Below, piece by piece: positions 8,676 to 17,995 of a stretch of 64,000 nt of DNA (within the stretch, counting starts at the first letter, position 1; each line of letters begins with the position of its first letter). The DNA is from Rhodanobacter_A agri (GTDB lineage Bacteria; Pseudomonadota; Gammaproteobacteria; Xanthomonadales; Rhodanobacteraceae). Below the pieces are notes generated by a model. It saw only the letters and a program-made list of their open reading frames with translations, searched no databases and was not told the DNA's origin. The position numbers and the translations under genes are program-made. The stretch covers positions 124,001-188,000 of the forward strand of contig NZ_JADIKL010000002.1 in the NCBI RefSeq assembly GCF_044904705.1, given 5' to 3'.

Positions 8676-9662
8676 TCAGGCGGCGAGGCGCTCGCCGGCC
8701 GACTGCGCGGCGAAGTAGTCGCGGGTCAGGCGGAGTTGCTCGGTCGCGGTCTCCGCGCGGTTGACCACGCTGCGGAAGGCGGCGTTTTCCGGGCGGTCCT
8801 TCGCGTACCAGCCGAGGTGCTTGCGCGCGATGCGCACGCCTCCCTGTTCGCCGTAGAAGGCGTAGAGGTGTTCCAGGTGGCCGAGCAGGATCGCCGCCAC
8901 TTCGTCCGGTGTCGGTTCGGGCAGCTGCTCGCCGGTGGCGAGAAAGTGGGCGATCTCGCGGAAGATCCATGGCCGGCCTTGGGCGCCGCGGCCGATCATC
9001 AGCGCATCGGCGCCGGTGGCGTCCAGCACGTGCCTGGCCTGCCGGGGTGTTGTCACGTCGCCGTTGGCGAACACCGGGATGCGCACGCTGGCCTTCACTG
9101 CGGCGATGGTTTCGTATTCCGCTTCGCCCTCGTATTTGTCGGCACGGGTACGCCCGTGCACAGCGAGCGCGGCGATGCCCGCGTCCTCGGCGATGCGCGC
9201 GATGCTGAGTGCGTTCTTGTGCTCGCGGTCCCAGCCGGTGCGGATTTTCAGCGTCACCGGCACCGCCACGGCATCGGCCACGGCCTTGCAGATGCGTGCT
9301 ACCAGGGGCTCGTCCTGCAGCAGGGCGGAGCCGGACCACACGTTGCACACCTTCTTCGCCGGGCAGCCCATGTTGATGTCGATGATCTGCGCGCCGTTGG
9401 CCACGTTGAAGCGTGCGGCCTCGGCCAGCATCGCCGGGTCGTAGCCGGCGATCTGCACGCTCACCGGTTCGGGTTCGCCGGCATGGTCCATCCGCCTGAG
9501 CGACTTGCGCGTGTGCCACAGGCGCGGGTCGGCGGTGGTCATCTCCGACACGGCCAGGCCGGCGCCCAGCCGCTTGCACAGCAGGCGGAACGGCTTGTCG
9601 GTGACGCCGGCCATGGGGGCCAGCACCAGCGGCGGGTCGAGGCGGTAGGGGCCAATCTGCAT
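8676..9662 (-). CDS. dusB: tRNA-dihydrouridine synthase B
   Basis: Flavin enzyme that reduces uridine to dihydrouridine in the D-loop of tRNA using NADPH. The 328 residues form the Dus TIM barrel. The N-terminal APMAGVTDKPFR block and the catalytic NMGCPAKKV motif with Cys100 are clear, as is the phosphate-binding IGRGAQGRPW. DusB is favoured over DusA and DusC by the LAPMAGVTD start and the AFYGEQGGVRIARKH region. In enterobacteria dusB is followed by fis, but here a convergent gene and hairpin follow instead. A TACAAT hexamer just before the start could be its -10, giving a very short leader. Confidence 0.93.
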   Translation of the reverse strand: MQIGPYRLDPPLVLAPMAGVTDKPFRLLCKRLGAGLAVSEMTTADPRLWHTRKSLRRMDHAGEPEPVSVQIAGYDPAMLAEAARFNVANGAQIIDINMGCPAKKVCNVWSGSALLQDEPLVARICKAVADAVAVPVTLKIRTGWDREHKNALSIARIAEDAGIAALAVHGRTRADKYEGEAEYETIAAVKASVRIPVFANGDVTTPRQARHVLDATGADALMIGRGAQGRPWIFREIAHFLATGEQLPEPTPDEVAAILLGHLEHLYAFYGEQGGVRIARKHLGWYAKDRPENAAFRSVVNRAETATEQLRLTRDYFAAQSAGERLAA

Positions 9663-9747
9663 CCCGCCATTGTAGGCGGAGAGTGTGACCGGCGCCCGGA
9701 AAAGCTATGATCGCGACGAGTGGTACTTGACAGGGAATGGGCCTGGG

Positions 9748-11526
9748 ATGCGCAGGGGGCCGTGGCTGGGGTTATTGCTGGCGCTGGTGGCGATGCCGGC
9801 CGTCGCGGCATCCATGAATGGATTCCGCGAGCAAGTCGTGGCCGATCCACATGGCCTGATCGCCGCGGTTCGCCAGCAGCTCGACCAAGCGGGTACCACC
9901 CTGCAGCCGGCGCGTGAGCGCGAGCTGCTGTGGGGCATGGGCACCGCCGCGATCAACAGCAACGACGATGCCGCGCTGGCCGAGGCCACGTTGCGGCTCG
10001 ATGGCCTGGCCGCGGTAGCGCACGACCCGGTGGCCGCTGCCGCCGCGGGTTTCCTGCGGGCCCGGCACGACATCGCGAACGGGGTGGGCGACGGCCTAGG
10101 CGAGGCGCTGCGGGCTGCCGACAAGGTACTGGGCCACGCCGATCCCGGCATCGCGGCCTGGGCGCGTTTTCAGCTGTGCGATGCCTATGCGCTCGACGAA
10201 AAGGCGGCCAAGGCCTTGCCGTTGTGCCATCAGTCGACGGAGGCCTATCGCGCGCTCGGTGACGATTTCGGCATGGGCGATGCCGAGAATGACGAGGGCA
10301 TCGCCCTGGCGACGCTGGGCCGAGTGGATGACGCGGCCGCAGCCTACGAGCGGGCGCGCCAGTACTACGCCAAGGCCAATGCGGAGCAGCTGGTGGTGAT
10401 GGTGGGCGACAACCTGGCGAAGATGTATCTGAAACAGGGCCGCGCGGGGGAGGCGCTGGCGTTGTCCCAGGCCTCGCTGAAGCAGGAGCTCGCCGCGGGG
10501 CGCATCAGCGATGCGCTGGATTCCAGCACCGACATCGCCATGGCCGAGGCAGCGCTGGGTCGCCATCGCCAGGCCTACACACGGATGCGCGCGGCGGTGG
10601 CGCAGGCACGCAGGGCAGGCATCAACGGTCAACTGGTCGACATGCTCAGGACGGAAGGACTCATGGCCGAGCAAGCCGGCGACCTGCGCCAGGCGCTGGC
10701 CGACGAACGCGAGGCGGCCAAGCTCTCCAGCAACGTCGATACGCCGGCGCTGCGCGCCATCGAGATTGAACTGGAACAGCGCTATGCCGCGCGCGAAAAG
10801 GAACTGCGCATCAGCGAGCTGGAGCACGCCAATGAGCTGAAGGACCTGCAGCTCAAGGCGGCGCAGGCCGATGCGGCGCGCCGCCGCGCGCAGCAGCAAC
10901 GCCAACGCCTGATCAACGTGACGATCGGGCTGCTGGCCGCGGCGCTGCTGCTGATCGTCGGCCTGCTCGTGCTGCTGTTGCGCGCGCAGCGGCGGCATGC
11001 CGCCGAGCTGCAGGCACAGACCTTGCGCGACCCGCTCACCGGCATGGCGAACCGGCGTGCGTTCCAGCAGCGCGCCAACGAATTGCTGGGTCGTGCGCGC
11101 GACGCGGCCGCGCCGTTGCACGTGCTGCTGCTGATCGACATCGACCACTTCAAGAGCATCAACGACAGCATCGGGCACCTGCAGGGCGACCGGGTGCTGC
11201 GGCTGCTGACCGACTACCTGCGCGCTACCGTCGACGATGCGAGCTTCGTGGCGCGTATCGGTGGCGAGGAGTTCGCCGTGCTGTGTCCGCGGGCCGGGCT
11301 GACGGCGGGCCTGCGGCTGGCCGAAACCCTGCGCGCAGGGGCGGCTGGGCTGGCGCTGCCACAGGACCTTCCGGTGACCAGGCTGACGATCAGTATCGGT
11401 GTGGCGCAGTTCGATGGTGTGCGCTGCCACGACCTGTCGAGCTGGATGCGTGCCGCCGATCTGGCCTTGTACTCGGCCAAGTCCGGGGGGCGCGATCAAG
11501 TGGTGGCGAGCAAGCTGGCCGGCTGA
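9748..11526 (+). CDS. Membrane TPR-GGDEF diguanylate cyclase
   Basis: A 592-residue c-di-GMP synthase. Order: signal peptide (about 1-20), a periplasmic TPR-like helical region to about 350, a charged coiled-coil stretch, one membrane helix at about 388-412, and a cytoplasmic GGDEF domain. The active-site loop is GGEEF at 505-509, an accepted catalytic variant. The I-site RxxD nine residues before this loop is absent (DDAS instead), so product inhibition through it is not expected. The start is the ATG reading MRRGPWLGLL, which gives the signal peptide; a TATGAT -10-like box lies about 40 nt upstream. The sensed signal is unknown. Confidence 0.88.
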   Translation: MRRGPWLGLLLALVAMPAVAASMNGFREQVVADPHGLIAAVRQQLDQAGTTLQPARERELLWGMGTAAINSNDDAALAEATLRLDGLAAVAHDPVAAAAAGFLRARHDIANGVGDGLGEALRAADKVLGHADPGIAAWARFQLCDAYALDEKAAKALPLCHQSTEAYRALGDDFGMGDAENDEGIALATLGRVDDAAAAYERARQYYAKANAEQLVVMVGDNLAKMYLKQGRAGEALALSQASLKQELAAGRISDALDSSTDIAMAEAALGRHRQAYTRMRAAVAQARRAGINGQLVDMLRTEGLMAEQAGDLRQALADEREAAKLSSNVDTPALRAIEIELEQRYAAREKELRISELEHANELKDLQLKAAQADAARRRAQQQRQRLINVTIGLLAAALLLIVGLLVLLLRAQRRHAAELQAQTLRDPLTGMANRRAFQQRANELLGRARDAAAPLHVLLLIDIDHFKSINDSIGHLQGDRVLRLLTDYLRATVDDASFVARIGGEEFAVLCPRAGLTAGLRLAETLRAGAAGLALPQDLPVTRLTISIGVAQFDGVRCHDLSSWMRAADLALYSAKSGGRDQVVASKLAG

Positions 11527-11544
11527 CGCAACGGGGCGGCTGGT

Positions 11545-12831
11545 TCAATGCGAAGGCACGACGCGGCCGGCGGCCGCGGCGTCGTGGCGATGCTTGAACA
11601 ACGGCACGAACAGCAGCGCCATCACCAGCGCATAGCCGGCGAAGGCCAGCCAGATGCCGTGCCAGTCCTTGCAGATCAGTACGGCGTCGTCGCAGCTGTG
11701 GTTGGTGAAGAAGTGGTCGATCACGAAGCCCGCGATCAAGCTGCCCAGTACCGCGCCGACGCCATTGGTCATCAGCATGAACAGACCTTGCGCGCTGGCG
11801 CGGATCTTCGGATCGGCCTGGCCCTCGACGAACAGCGAGCCGGAGATGTTGAAGAAGTCGAAGGCCATGCCGTAGACGATGCACGACAACACGATCATCC
11901 ACAGCCCGCCCATCGGATCGGGATTGCCGAACGCAAACAGGCCGAAGCGCAGCACCCAGGCCAGCATGCTCATCGTCATCACCGCCTTGATGCCGAAGCG
12001 CTTCAGGAAGAACGGGATGGTGAGGATGAACGCGGTTTCGGAGAACTGCGAGATCGAGATGATGATGGTCGAGTACTTCACCGTTAGCAGGTTCGCGTAC
12101 GCCGGCACCTTGACGAAGTCGCTGAGGAAGGCGTCGCCGTAGGCATTGGTGAGCTGCAGCGCAGCGCCCAGCAGCATGGCGAAGACGAAGAACACCGCCA
12201 TGTTGCGGTTCTTGAACAACACGAACGAGGTGAGGCCGAGGCGGTCCGTCAGGCTGCGGCTGTGCGCGGCGTCGAGCCGGGGCGGGCACTTCGGCAGGGT
12301 GAACGCGTACAGGCCCAGCAGCAGCGAGGCGCCGGCGGCTACGTAGAACTGCGCCGGGGAGGCCTTGAAGCCGAGCAGGCTGGTGGTCCAGGTGGCGGCG
12401 ATGAAGCCCACCGTGCCCCAGACGCGGATCGGCGGATAGGTGCTCACCACGTCCAGCCCTTCCTGCTTCAGCGCGTTGTACGCCACCGTGATGGCGAGCG
12501 AGATGGTGGGCATGTAGAAGCACATGTACAGCAACACCACCCAGAACATCTGCTGCGGATCGCCCGCGTGCGGTATCGCGCACAGCATCGCCGCGCCCGC
12601 GATCTGGAACAGGCCGTACAGACGTTCCGCGTTGATCCACTTGTCCGCCACGATGCCCGCCAGCGACGGCATGAACAGTGCGGCGATGCCCATGGTCGAG
12701 AAGATCGCGCCGAAGCTGGTGCCCGACCAGTGCAGGGTCTGGAACCACCACGTGCCGATGGTCAGCAGCCAGGCACCCCAGATGTAGTACTGGAAGAAGT
12801 TCAGAATGACGAGGCGGAGCTTGAGGCTCAT
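11545..12831 (-). CDS. nupG: NupG-family nucleoside:H+ symporter (MFS)
   Basis: A 428-residue inner membrane carrier with about 12 hydrophobic segments. The N-terminus MSLKLRLVILNFFQYYIWG and the GxxADKW loop after helix 2 are typical of the nucleoside:H+ symporter family (NupG/XapB). It should import nucleosides. It stands alone: the diguanylate cyclase converges on it 18 bp away and an exporter gene diverges from its 5' side. No nucleoside catabolism genes lie nearby. The first ATG giving a membrane-helix start was chosen over an Arg/Pro-rich upstream extension. Confidence 0.85.
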   Translation of the reverse strand: MSLKLRLVILNFFQYYIWGAWLLTIGTWWFQTLHWSGTSFGAIFSTMGIAALFMPSLAGIVADKWINAERLYGLFQIAGAAMLCAIPHAGDPQQMFWVVLLYMCFYMPTISLAITVAYNALKQEGLDVVSTYPPIRVWGTVGFIAATWTTSLLGFKASPAQFYVAAGASLLLGLYAFTLPKCPPRLDAAHSRSLTDRLGLTSFVLFKNRNMAVFFVFAMLLGAALQLTNAYGDAFLSDFVKVPAYANLLTVKYSTIIISISQFSETAFILTIPFFLKRFGIKAVMTMSMLAWVLRFGLFAFGNPDPMGGLWMIVLSCIVYGMAFDFFNISGSLFVEGQADPKIRASAQGLFMLMTNGVGAVLGSLIAGFVIDHFFTNHSCDDAVLICKDWHGIWLAFAGYALVMALLFVPLFKHRHDAAAAGRVVPSH

Positions 12832-12986
12832 GGATGCGGGTTCCCCTGTAGGCCGGGGACGATCCCGTGGCCATGCTGCTTGGAATCGGGCCAGATTAGA
12901 TGAAGCTCCGGCCGGCCAGCAAGGCACGGTACATCGTGCGGTTGCGGCTAAACTGCGCTTCCGCCGTCCCGTCCGGAGCGTGTCGC

Positions 12987-13616
12987 ATGAGCCTGTTCCT
13001 GACCATCGCCGTGGTGCAGCTGATCGCCCTGATGAGTCCGGGTCCGGATTTCTTCTACGTCTCGCAGACCGCGGTGAGCCATTCGCGCCGCGAGGCGCTG
13101 GCCGGCGTGCTTGGCATCACGCTGGGCGTGGCGGTGTGGGCTGCGCTGGCGCTGCTCGGCCTGCAGCTGCTGCTGCACCGGCTGCTGTGGCTGGAGCGCG
13201 CGATCGCCGTATGCGGCGGCGGTTACCTGTGCTGGATGGGCCTGAAGATGCTGCGTGGCGCATGGGCTTCGCCTTCCGGCGGTGCGCCGGCACATGCGGT
13301 AAAGCTGGCCGACGGCCCGTGGCGCGCCATGCGCAACGGCCTGTTCACCAACCTCGCCAACCCCAAGGTGGTGGTGTATTTCGGCAGCATCTTCTCCGCC
13401 TTCGTCGGCGATGGCCAGAGTGCCTGGGCACGCTGGGGGCTGTGGCTGATGGTGGTGGCCGAGACGCTGCTGTGGTTCGCCCTGGTGGCCGGTGTGTTCA
13501 CGCTGCCGGCGATGCGCCGCGGTTACCTGCGCCTGCGCCGCTGGATCGACGGCTGCGCCGGCGCGGTGTTCGTGCTGTTCGGGTTGCACCTGATCTTCGC
13601 GCGCCGCGCGGCCTAG
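12987..13616 (+). CDS. LysE/RhtB-family amino acid exporter
   Basis: A 209-residue membrane protein with about six helices. The family signature near the N-terminus is present (ALMSPGPDFFYV), as is the central NLANPKVVVYF motif. Members export threonine, homoserine, lysine or other amino acids; the substrate cannot be told here, though the sequence is closest in style to RhtC/RhtB. The start is the ATG of MSLFLTIAVV. It diverges from nupG and its stop codon overlaps that of the convergent glycosylase gene by four bases. Confidence 0.85.
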   Translation: MSLFLTIAVVQLIALMSPGPDFFYVSQTAVSHSRREALAGVLGITLGVAVWAALALLGLQLLLHRLLWLERAIAVCGGGYLCWMGLKMLRGAWASPSGGAPAHAVKLADGPWRAMRNGLFTNLANPKVVVYFGSIFSAFVGDGQSAWARWGLWLMVVAETLLWFALVAGVFTLPAMRRGYLRLRRWIDGCAGAVFVLFGLHLIFARRAA

Positions 13617-14206
13617 CGCAGCGCGAGCTGCACCTGTCTGCGCAATTCCGGCAGCAATGCCGCCTCGAACCAGGGATTGCGCTTCAGCCAGAGCTGGTTG
13701 CGCGGACTCGGGTGAGGTAGCGGCAGCACGCCGTGCGCGAGATGTTCGCGCCACGCAAGTACGGTGTCGGTGAGCGTACGTCCGCGTCGCTGGCCGAGCA
13801 GGCCGGCTTGTGCGTACTGGCCGATCGCCAGCGTCAGCCTCACTTGCGTCAGTCGCGGCAGCAGATGCGGATGCCAGGCCGGTGCGCATTCGGGGCGCGG
13901 CGGCAGATCGCCGCCCTTGCCGGTACCCGGAAAGCAGAAGCCCATAGGCACGATGGCGATCTTGTCGGCGTCGTAAAACACAGGTTTGTCGATGCCCAGC
14001 CAGTCACGCAGCCGGTCGCCGCTGACGTCGTTGAAAGGAATGCCGGTGTCGTGCACCTTGCGTCCCGGGGCCTGGCTCACGATCAGCAACCGCGACTGCG
14101 GCGACGCCTGCAGCACCGGTCGCGGCCCCAGCGGCAGATGTGCCTCGCACAGGCGGCAGGCGCGGATGCGTATCACCAACTGCTCGAAGGATTCCTGCCT
14201 GCTCAC
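13613..14206 (-). CDS. Uracil-DNA glycosylase superfamily protein with Fe-S cysteines
   Basis: A 197-residue UDG-superfamily protein. Four cysteines, Cys17-x2-Cys20 and Cys91-x15-Cys107, match the 4Fe-4S spacing of family 4 enzymes. Motif A reads SQAPG at 44-48 (family 4 usually GEAPG) and motif B reads HPSPRN at 165-170. It is probably a DNA repair glycosylase, with substrate choice uncertain. It starts at GTG (MSRQESF) overlapping the stop of the upstream oxidase gene, so it is translated as the last gene of the lpoA-yraN-oxidase unit. Confidence 0.78.
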   Translation of the reverse strand: MSRQESFEQLVIRIRACRLCEAHLPLGPRPVLQASPQSRLLIVSQAPGRKVHDTGIPFNDVSGDRLRDWLGIDKPVFYDADKIAIVPMGFCFPGTGKGGDLPPRPECAPAWHPHLLPRLTQVRLTLAIGQYAQAGLLGQRRGRTLTDTVLAWREHLAHGVLPLPHPSPRNQLWLKRNPWFEAALLPELRRQVQLALR

Positions 14207-15576
14207 GGCAGCAACTTGCCCGGGTTGAGTATGCCGTCCGGATCGAACGCGGCCTTGATGCCGCGCATCAGCCCCAGCGTTTCGCCCGACAGCGCCAGCG
14301 GCATGAACTCGCGCTTGGCGATGCCGATGCCGTGTTCGCCCGACAGCGTGCCGTCCAGCGCAATCACCAGCGCAAACAGTTCGGCCAGCGCGGCATGGGC
14401 GCGCTCGCGTTCCGCGTCATCGCGTGGCAGCAGGTTCACGTGCAAGTTGCCGTTGCCGGCGTGGCCGAAGCTGACGATGGGTAGCGCATGCTTTGCCGCC
14501 AGACGTTTCACGCCATCCACCAGTTCGGGCAGGCGGCTCACCGGCACCACCACATCTTCGTTGATCTTGTGCGGCGACAGCTTGCGTTGCGCCGGCGACA
14601 GCGCCTTGCGTGCGGACCACAACGCCTTCGTTTCGGCGGCGGTTTCGGCCACACGCAGTTCGAGCAACCCGTCGCCGCGCGCGGCCTGCGCCACGGCTTC
14701 GGCGGAGGCGGGCAAGGCATCCGGCTCGCCATCCACCTCGATCATCAGCAACGCGCCGGCCACCGGCACGCCGGCGTCCGGCGCATGGTCGCGCGCGAGC
14801 TTCAGCGCCACATCGTCGATGAATTCCAGTGCGCAGGGCGTGACTGGCTGAGCCATGATCCGTGCCACGGCACGTGCGGCCGCGCCGACATCCGTGTAGG
14901 TCGCGCGCAGGGTACGCACGGCGGATGGCTTGGGCGTGAGCTTGAGCGTGGCCTCGGTGATCAGCGCCAGCGTGCCTTCCGATCCGATCAGCAGGCGGGT
15001 GAGGTCGTAGCCCGTGGCGCCCTTGCTGGTGTAAGTGCCGCAGCGAAAACCCTCGCCCGTGCCGGCCACCGCGCGCAGTCCCAACGTGTTCTCGCGTGGG
15101 CTGCCGTATTTCACCGTGCGCGGCCCGGCGGAGTTGCAGGCCAGGTTGCCGCCGATGCTGCACCACGGCGCGGAAGACGGATCGGGCGGCCAGAAGAAAC
15201 CGTGCGGTTCGAGCGCCTGCTGCAGATCGCCGTTGAGCACACCCGGTTCCACCACAGCGAGACGGTTGTCGGTGTCGATGCGCAGAATGCGGTTCATCCG
15301 CTCGAAACTCGCCACCACGCCACCTGCCACCGGCACCGTGGCGCCGGTGGTGTTGCTGCCGCGGCCGCGCGCCACCAGTGGTACATGGTGCTCGCGACAG
15401 GCGCGCACCAGCGCCCCGGCCTGCGCGTGCTCCGTGGGGAACACCACCGCGTCCGGCGACGCGCTGAGCCGCGAGTTGTCGTAGGCGTAGGCGAGGCGTT
15501 CGGCCTCGGCGACGGAGAGTGCGTCGTCACGGAAAATGTCGCGCAGCGTGTCGAGCAGGGCGGCGGGCAGGGGCAT
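14203..15576 (-). CDS. FAD-linked oxidase, GlcD/D-lactate dehydrogenase type
   Basis: A 457-residue flavoprotein of the VAO/PCMH family. The FAD-binding region ARGRGSNTTGATVP and the PDPSSAPWCSIGGNLACNSA block are visible, as are the C-terminal GHAGNGNLHVN and SGEHGIGI motifs. The family oxidises 2-hydroxyacids such as D-lactate, glycolate or 2-hydroxyglutarate. No glcE/glcF or Fe-S partner gene is adjacent, so a single-subunit D-2-hydroxyacid dehydrogenase is more likely than glycolate oxidase. It follows yraN by 25 bp and overlaps the glycosylase gene by four bases. Confidence 0.85.
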   Translation of the reverse strand: MPLPAALLDTLRDIFRDDALSVAEAERLAYAYDNSRLSASPDAVVFPTEHAQAGALVRACREHHVPLVARGRGSNTTGATVPVAGGVVASFERMNRILRIDTDNRLAVVEPGVLNGDLQQALEPHGFFWPPDPSSAPWCSIGGNLACNSAGPRTVKYGSPRENTLGLRAVAGTGEGFRCGTYTSKGATGYDLTRLLIGSEGTLALITEATLKLTPKPSAVRTLRATYTDVGAAARAVARIMAQPVTPCALEFIDDVALKLARDHAPDAGVPVAGALLMIEVDGEPDALPASAEAVAQAARGDGLLELRVAETAAETKALWSARKALSPAQRKLSPHKINEDVVVPVSRLPELVDGVKRLAAKHALPIVSFGHAGNGNLHVNLLPRDDAERERAHAALAELFALVIALDGTLSGEHGIGIAKREFMPLALSGETLGLMRGIKAAFDPDGILNPGKLLP

Positions 15577-15601
15577 TCGCGTAGCCTAGCGGATTGCGGC
15601 C

Positions 15602-15958
15602 TCAACCGGCCTCGAACGCACTGCGCAGCCATTGCATGCGCGCATCGATGGCGGGGCCGTCGTAGCTGACCACGTCGAAGCGGCAGGTGCGTTGTGCGTG
15701 CTGTGGATGGGCGGCCAGCCACAGCTGCGCGGTGTGGATCAGCTTGTCCCGCTTGCTGCGGGTGACGGAAGCCAGGGCGTCGCCGTGGCCGGCGCGCACG
15801 CGATAGCGCACCTCGACGAATACCACGGTGTCGCCGTCCAGCATGACCAGGTCGAGTTCACCGTGGCGGGTGGTGTAATTGCGTGCCAGCAACTTGAGGC
15901 CGGCGCGTTCGAGTTCGGCGCCGGCGCGCAGCTCGAAGGCGGCGCCGGTGCTGCGCAT
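15602..15958 (-). CDS. yraN: YraN-family predicted nuclease
   Basis: A 118-residue protein of the UPF0102/YraN family with a restriction-endonuclease-like fold. The putative active-site residues are visible: Glu34 and Asp36 in RHGELDLV, and the ExK-like triad FVEVRYR (Glu49, Arg51). The biological role is unknown; roles in recombination or repair have been proposed for the family. Its ATG shares one base with the lpoA stop (TGATG), and the neighbourhood rsmI-lpoA-yraN is the conserved gammaproteobacterial arrangement. Confidence 0.9.
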   Translation of the reverse strand: MRSTGAAFELRAGAELERAGLKLLARNYTTRHGELDLVMLDGDTVVFVEVRYRVRAGHGDALASVTRSKRDKLIHTAQLWLAAHPQHAQRTCRFDVVSYDGPAIDARMQWLRSAFEAG

Positions 15959-17880
15959 CAACCTGCCGAGGAAGCGGGGGCAGGTTGCACGCTGCTGGCC
16001 GGTGCGGGCAGATCGTCGACCTGCAGGCTGCCGCCCAGCAGACGGGCGAGGCCGTTCTGGAATTTCGCCCAGATCAGCACGCGACGGATGCGGCCGAACT
16101 GGTCGGCGGTGAGCTGGCCGGTGGCGCCGGGCAGGTAGCTGCCGGGATGGTTGCGCAGCCAGTCGAGATAAGGCACCAGGTTCCATGCATCCATGCCGAA
16201 CGCGAACAGCCGTGCGCTGCCGTCGCGCGCCGCCGGCAACAGCGTGGCGATGTCGTCGTGGTGGGGCAGGCCCGGCTGTGCGTCGAACAGCCACGGCGCG
16301 TCGCAGAACTCCACGCCGTTGAGATCGCCGTCGGCGGTGGGGTTGTCGGTGCCGGCGTAGATGTGCGAGGTGCCGAACACCGGCAGCGCGATCCTGGCGA
16401 TCTGCAGCTGCGGCAGCAACAGCCGCGCCTGGTTGGGGCGCATGCTGATGAAGATGCCGGTATCGTCCACAGTGGCGCCGGTGGCGGTGCCCGTGCTGGC
16501 GCCGGCGGCGGGAGCGGAGGCATCGGGCGTGCCGGTGGCCGGCGCGGCGGCGACGGGCAGGTGCAGGCTGGTGATCAGATTTGCGTAGTTCAAGCCATCG
16601 GCGGGCAGCGTGGCCATGCCAACGACGCTGCCGCCACGGGCGAGCAGCTCCGCCTTGAACGCGTTGGCCGCGCGTTGGGCGAAGTCGTCGCCGGAAATCA
16701 CCATATAAGTCTGGTGCAAGCCGCGCTCGATCATGTGATCGGCGGCCTGGGCGCCCTCGGTCTCCGGCAGCAGGCCGAATTCGCTGGCGTCGCTCGCGGG
16801 CAGCTGCCTGTTGTCCGGATGGTTCAGCGCCAGCACCGGCACCGGCAGCTTGGGTTGTGCGAACAGTGCGGCCACGGCGCCGCGGGTGAGCGGGCCGACC
16901 ACCAGTTGCGCGCCGTCGCTCACCGCCTGCTGATAGGCCTTGATCGCGCCGTCGGTGTTGCCTTGCGTGTCGTAGATGCGCACCGAGGCGCGAGGCGCGT
17001 GGGTGCGGGCGTCTTCCGCATAGGAGGCAAAGAAACCATCGCGGATGGCGTCGCCGGCGCCCTTGTAGGCGCCACTCACGGGCAGCAGCAGGGCGACGTG
17101 GGCGGGCATCTTGTAGCCCTCGCGCACTTCAGCGCCCGCGCCGGGCAACAAGGTGCCCACCGGCTGCTGCAGCGTCGGTGGCGCCTGCGCCACGGTGACG
17201 CCGAGCTGGCTCAGTGCTTCGTTGGTCCACGACAACATGGGGTCGCCCGGCTTCATGGCGTCGGCGCGCTGCTTGAGCGAGGCCACGTCGAGCCGGGTCA
17301 GTTCGGCGAGGATCTGCTTGCGGTTGTCCGCACGATCCAGCCCCTGCAAATGGTCGTCCATCTGCACGCGCGTGCGGGCGGCGCCCCAGTGGTCGCCGGT
17401 GCCGGCCTGCGCGCGGGCGCGCAATTCGAACAGGCGGACCTGCAACTTGTCCGGCACGGCGACCGTGGGCTGGGTGGTGAGCCGCAGCGCAGTCGCGGGA
17501 TCCTGGTGGCGCAGCGCGAGATCGGCGCGCAGCAGGTCGAAGCGCACGGCATCGTCGCCCTGCAGGTTGTTGCGCTTGATCTGTGCCAGCGCGGGACCGG
17601 CGGTCTCGATGCGACCCTCTTCGCGCCAGGCTTCGGCCGCCAGCAGGCGGTAGTGGTCGGCATGGCCGCCGTATTGCCCGGCCAGCGCGAGGTAGGCTTG
17701 CGCGGCCTGGTCGAACTCGCCTTGCCGCGCCAGCGATGCGGCGCCGTCAGCCGCGCTGACTTCAGCGGGCGAAGGCTTTGTGTTGCCGGGGACGCAACTG
17801 CTCAAGGCCAGCGTGCCCGCGAGCAGCAGGATCGGACCGAGGGCAGGCAGGGATGGCCGGGGGACGGGGCGCAGGCGCAT
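15958..17880 (-). CDS. lpoA: Penicillin-binding protein activator lipoprotein LpoA
   Basis: An outer-membrane lipoprotein that activates the peptidoglycan synthase PBP1a from the periplasmic side. The product has 640 residues. A lipobox LSSC places the acylated cysteine at residue 29. An N-terminal helical TPR-like half is followed by a periplasmic-binding-protein-like C-terminal half (VALLLPVSGAYKGAGDAIRDG). A low-complexity Ala/Gly/Thr stretch of about 25 residues interrupts the C-terminal domain around 16480-16560. The start is the ATG of MRLRPVPRPS, since only this gives a lipoprotein signal. It diverges from rsmI and is translationally linked to yraN. Confidence 0.9.
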   Translation of the reverse strand: MRLRPVPRPSLPALGPILLLAGTLALSSCVPGNTKPSPAEVSAADGAASLARQGEFDQAAQAYLALAGQYGGHADHYRLLAAEAWREEGRIETAGPALAQIKRNNLQGDDAVRFDLLRADLALRHQDPATALRLTTQPTVAVPDKLQVRLFELRARAQAGTGDHWGAARTRVQMDDHLQGLDRADNRKQILAELTRLDVASLKQRADAMKPGDPMLSWTNEALSQLGVTVAQAPPTLQQPVGTLLPGAGAEVREGYKMPAHVALLLPVSGAYKGAGDAIRDGFFASYAEDARTHAPRASVRIYDTQGNTDGAIKAYQQAVSDGAQLVVGPLTRGAVAALFAQPKLPVPVLALNHPDNRQLPASDASEFGLLPETEGAQAADHMIERGLHQTYMVISGDDFAQRAANAFKAELLARGGSVVGMATLPADGLNYANLITSLHLPVAAAPATGTPDASAPAAGASTGTATGATVDDTGIFISMRPNQARLLLPQLQIARIALPVFGTSHIYAGTDNPTADGDLNGVEFCDAPWLFDAQPGLPHHDDIATLLPAARDGSARLFAFGMDAWNLVPYLDWLRNHPGSYLPGATGQLTADQFGRIRRVLIWAKFQNGLARLLGGSLQVDDLPAPASSVQPAPASSAG

Positions 17881-17995
17881 CGGAAGTCTCTTGTCGGTAT
17901 TCGCGGCGAGTGTGCGCGATGATAGCCGATCGTTTCCGTGACCTGAGGCTGCGTCGTGTTGCCCGGCGCGTCGTCGAATCCGCAGGAGTGTGCGC

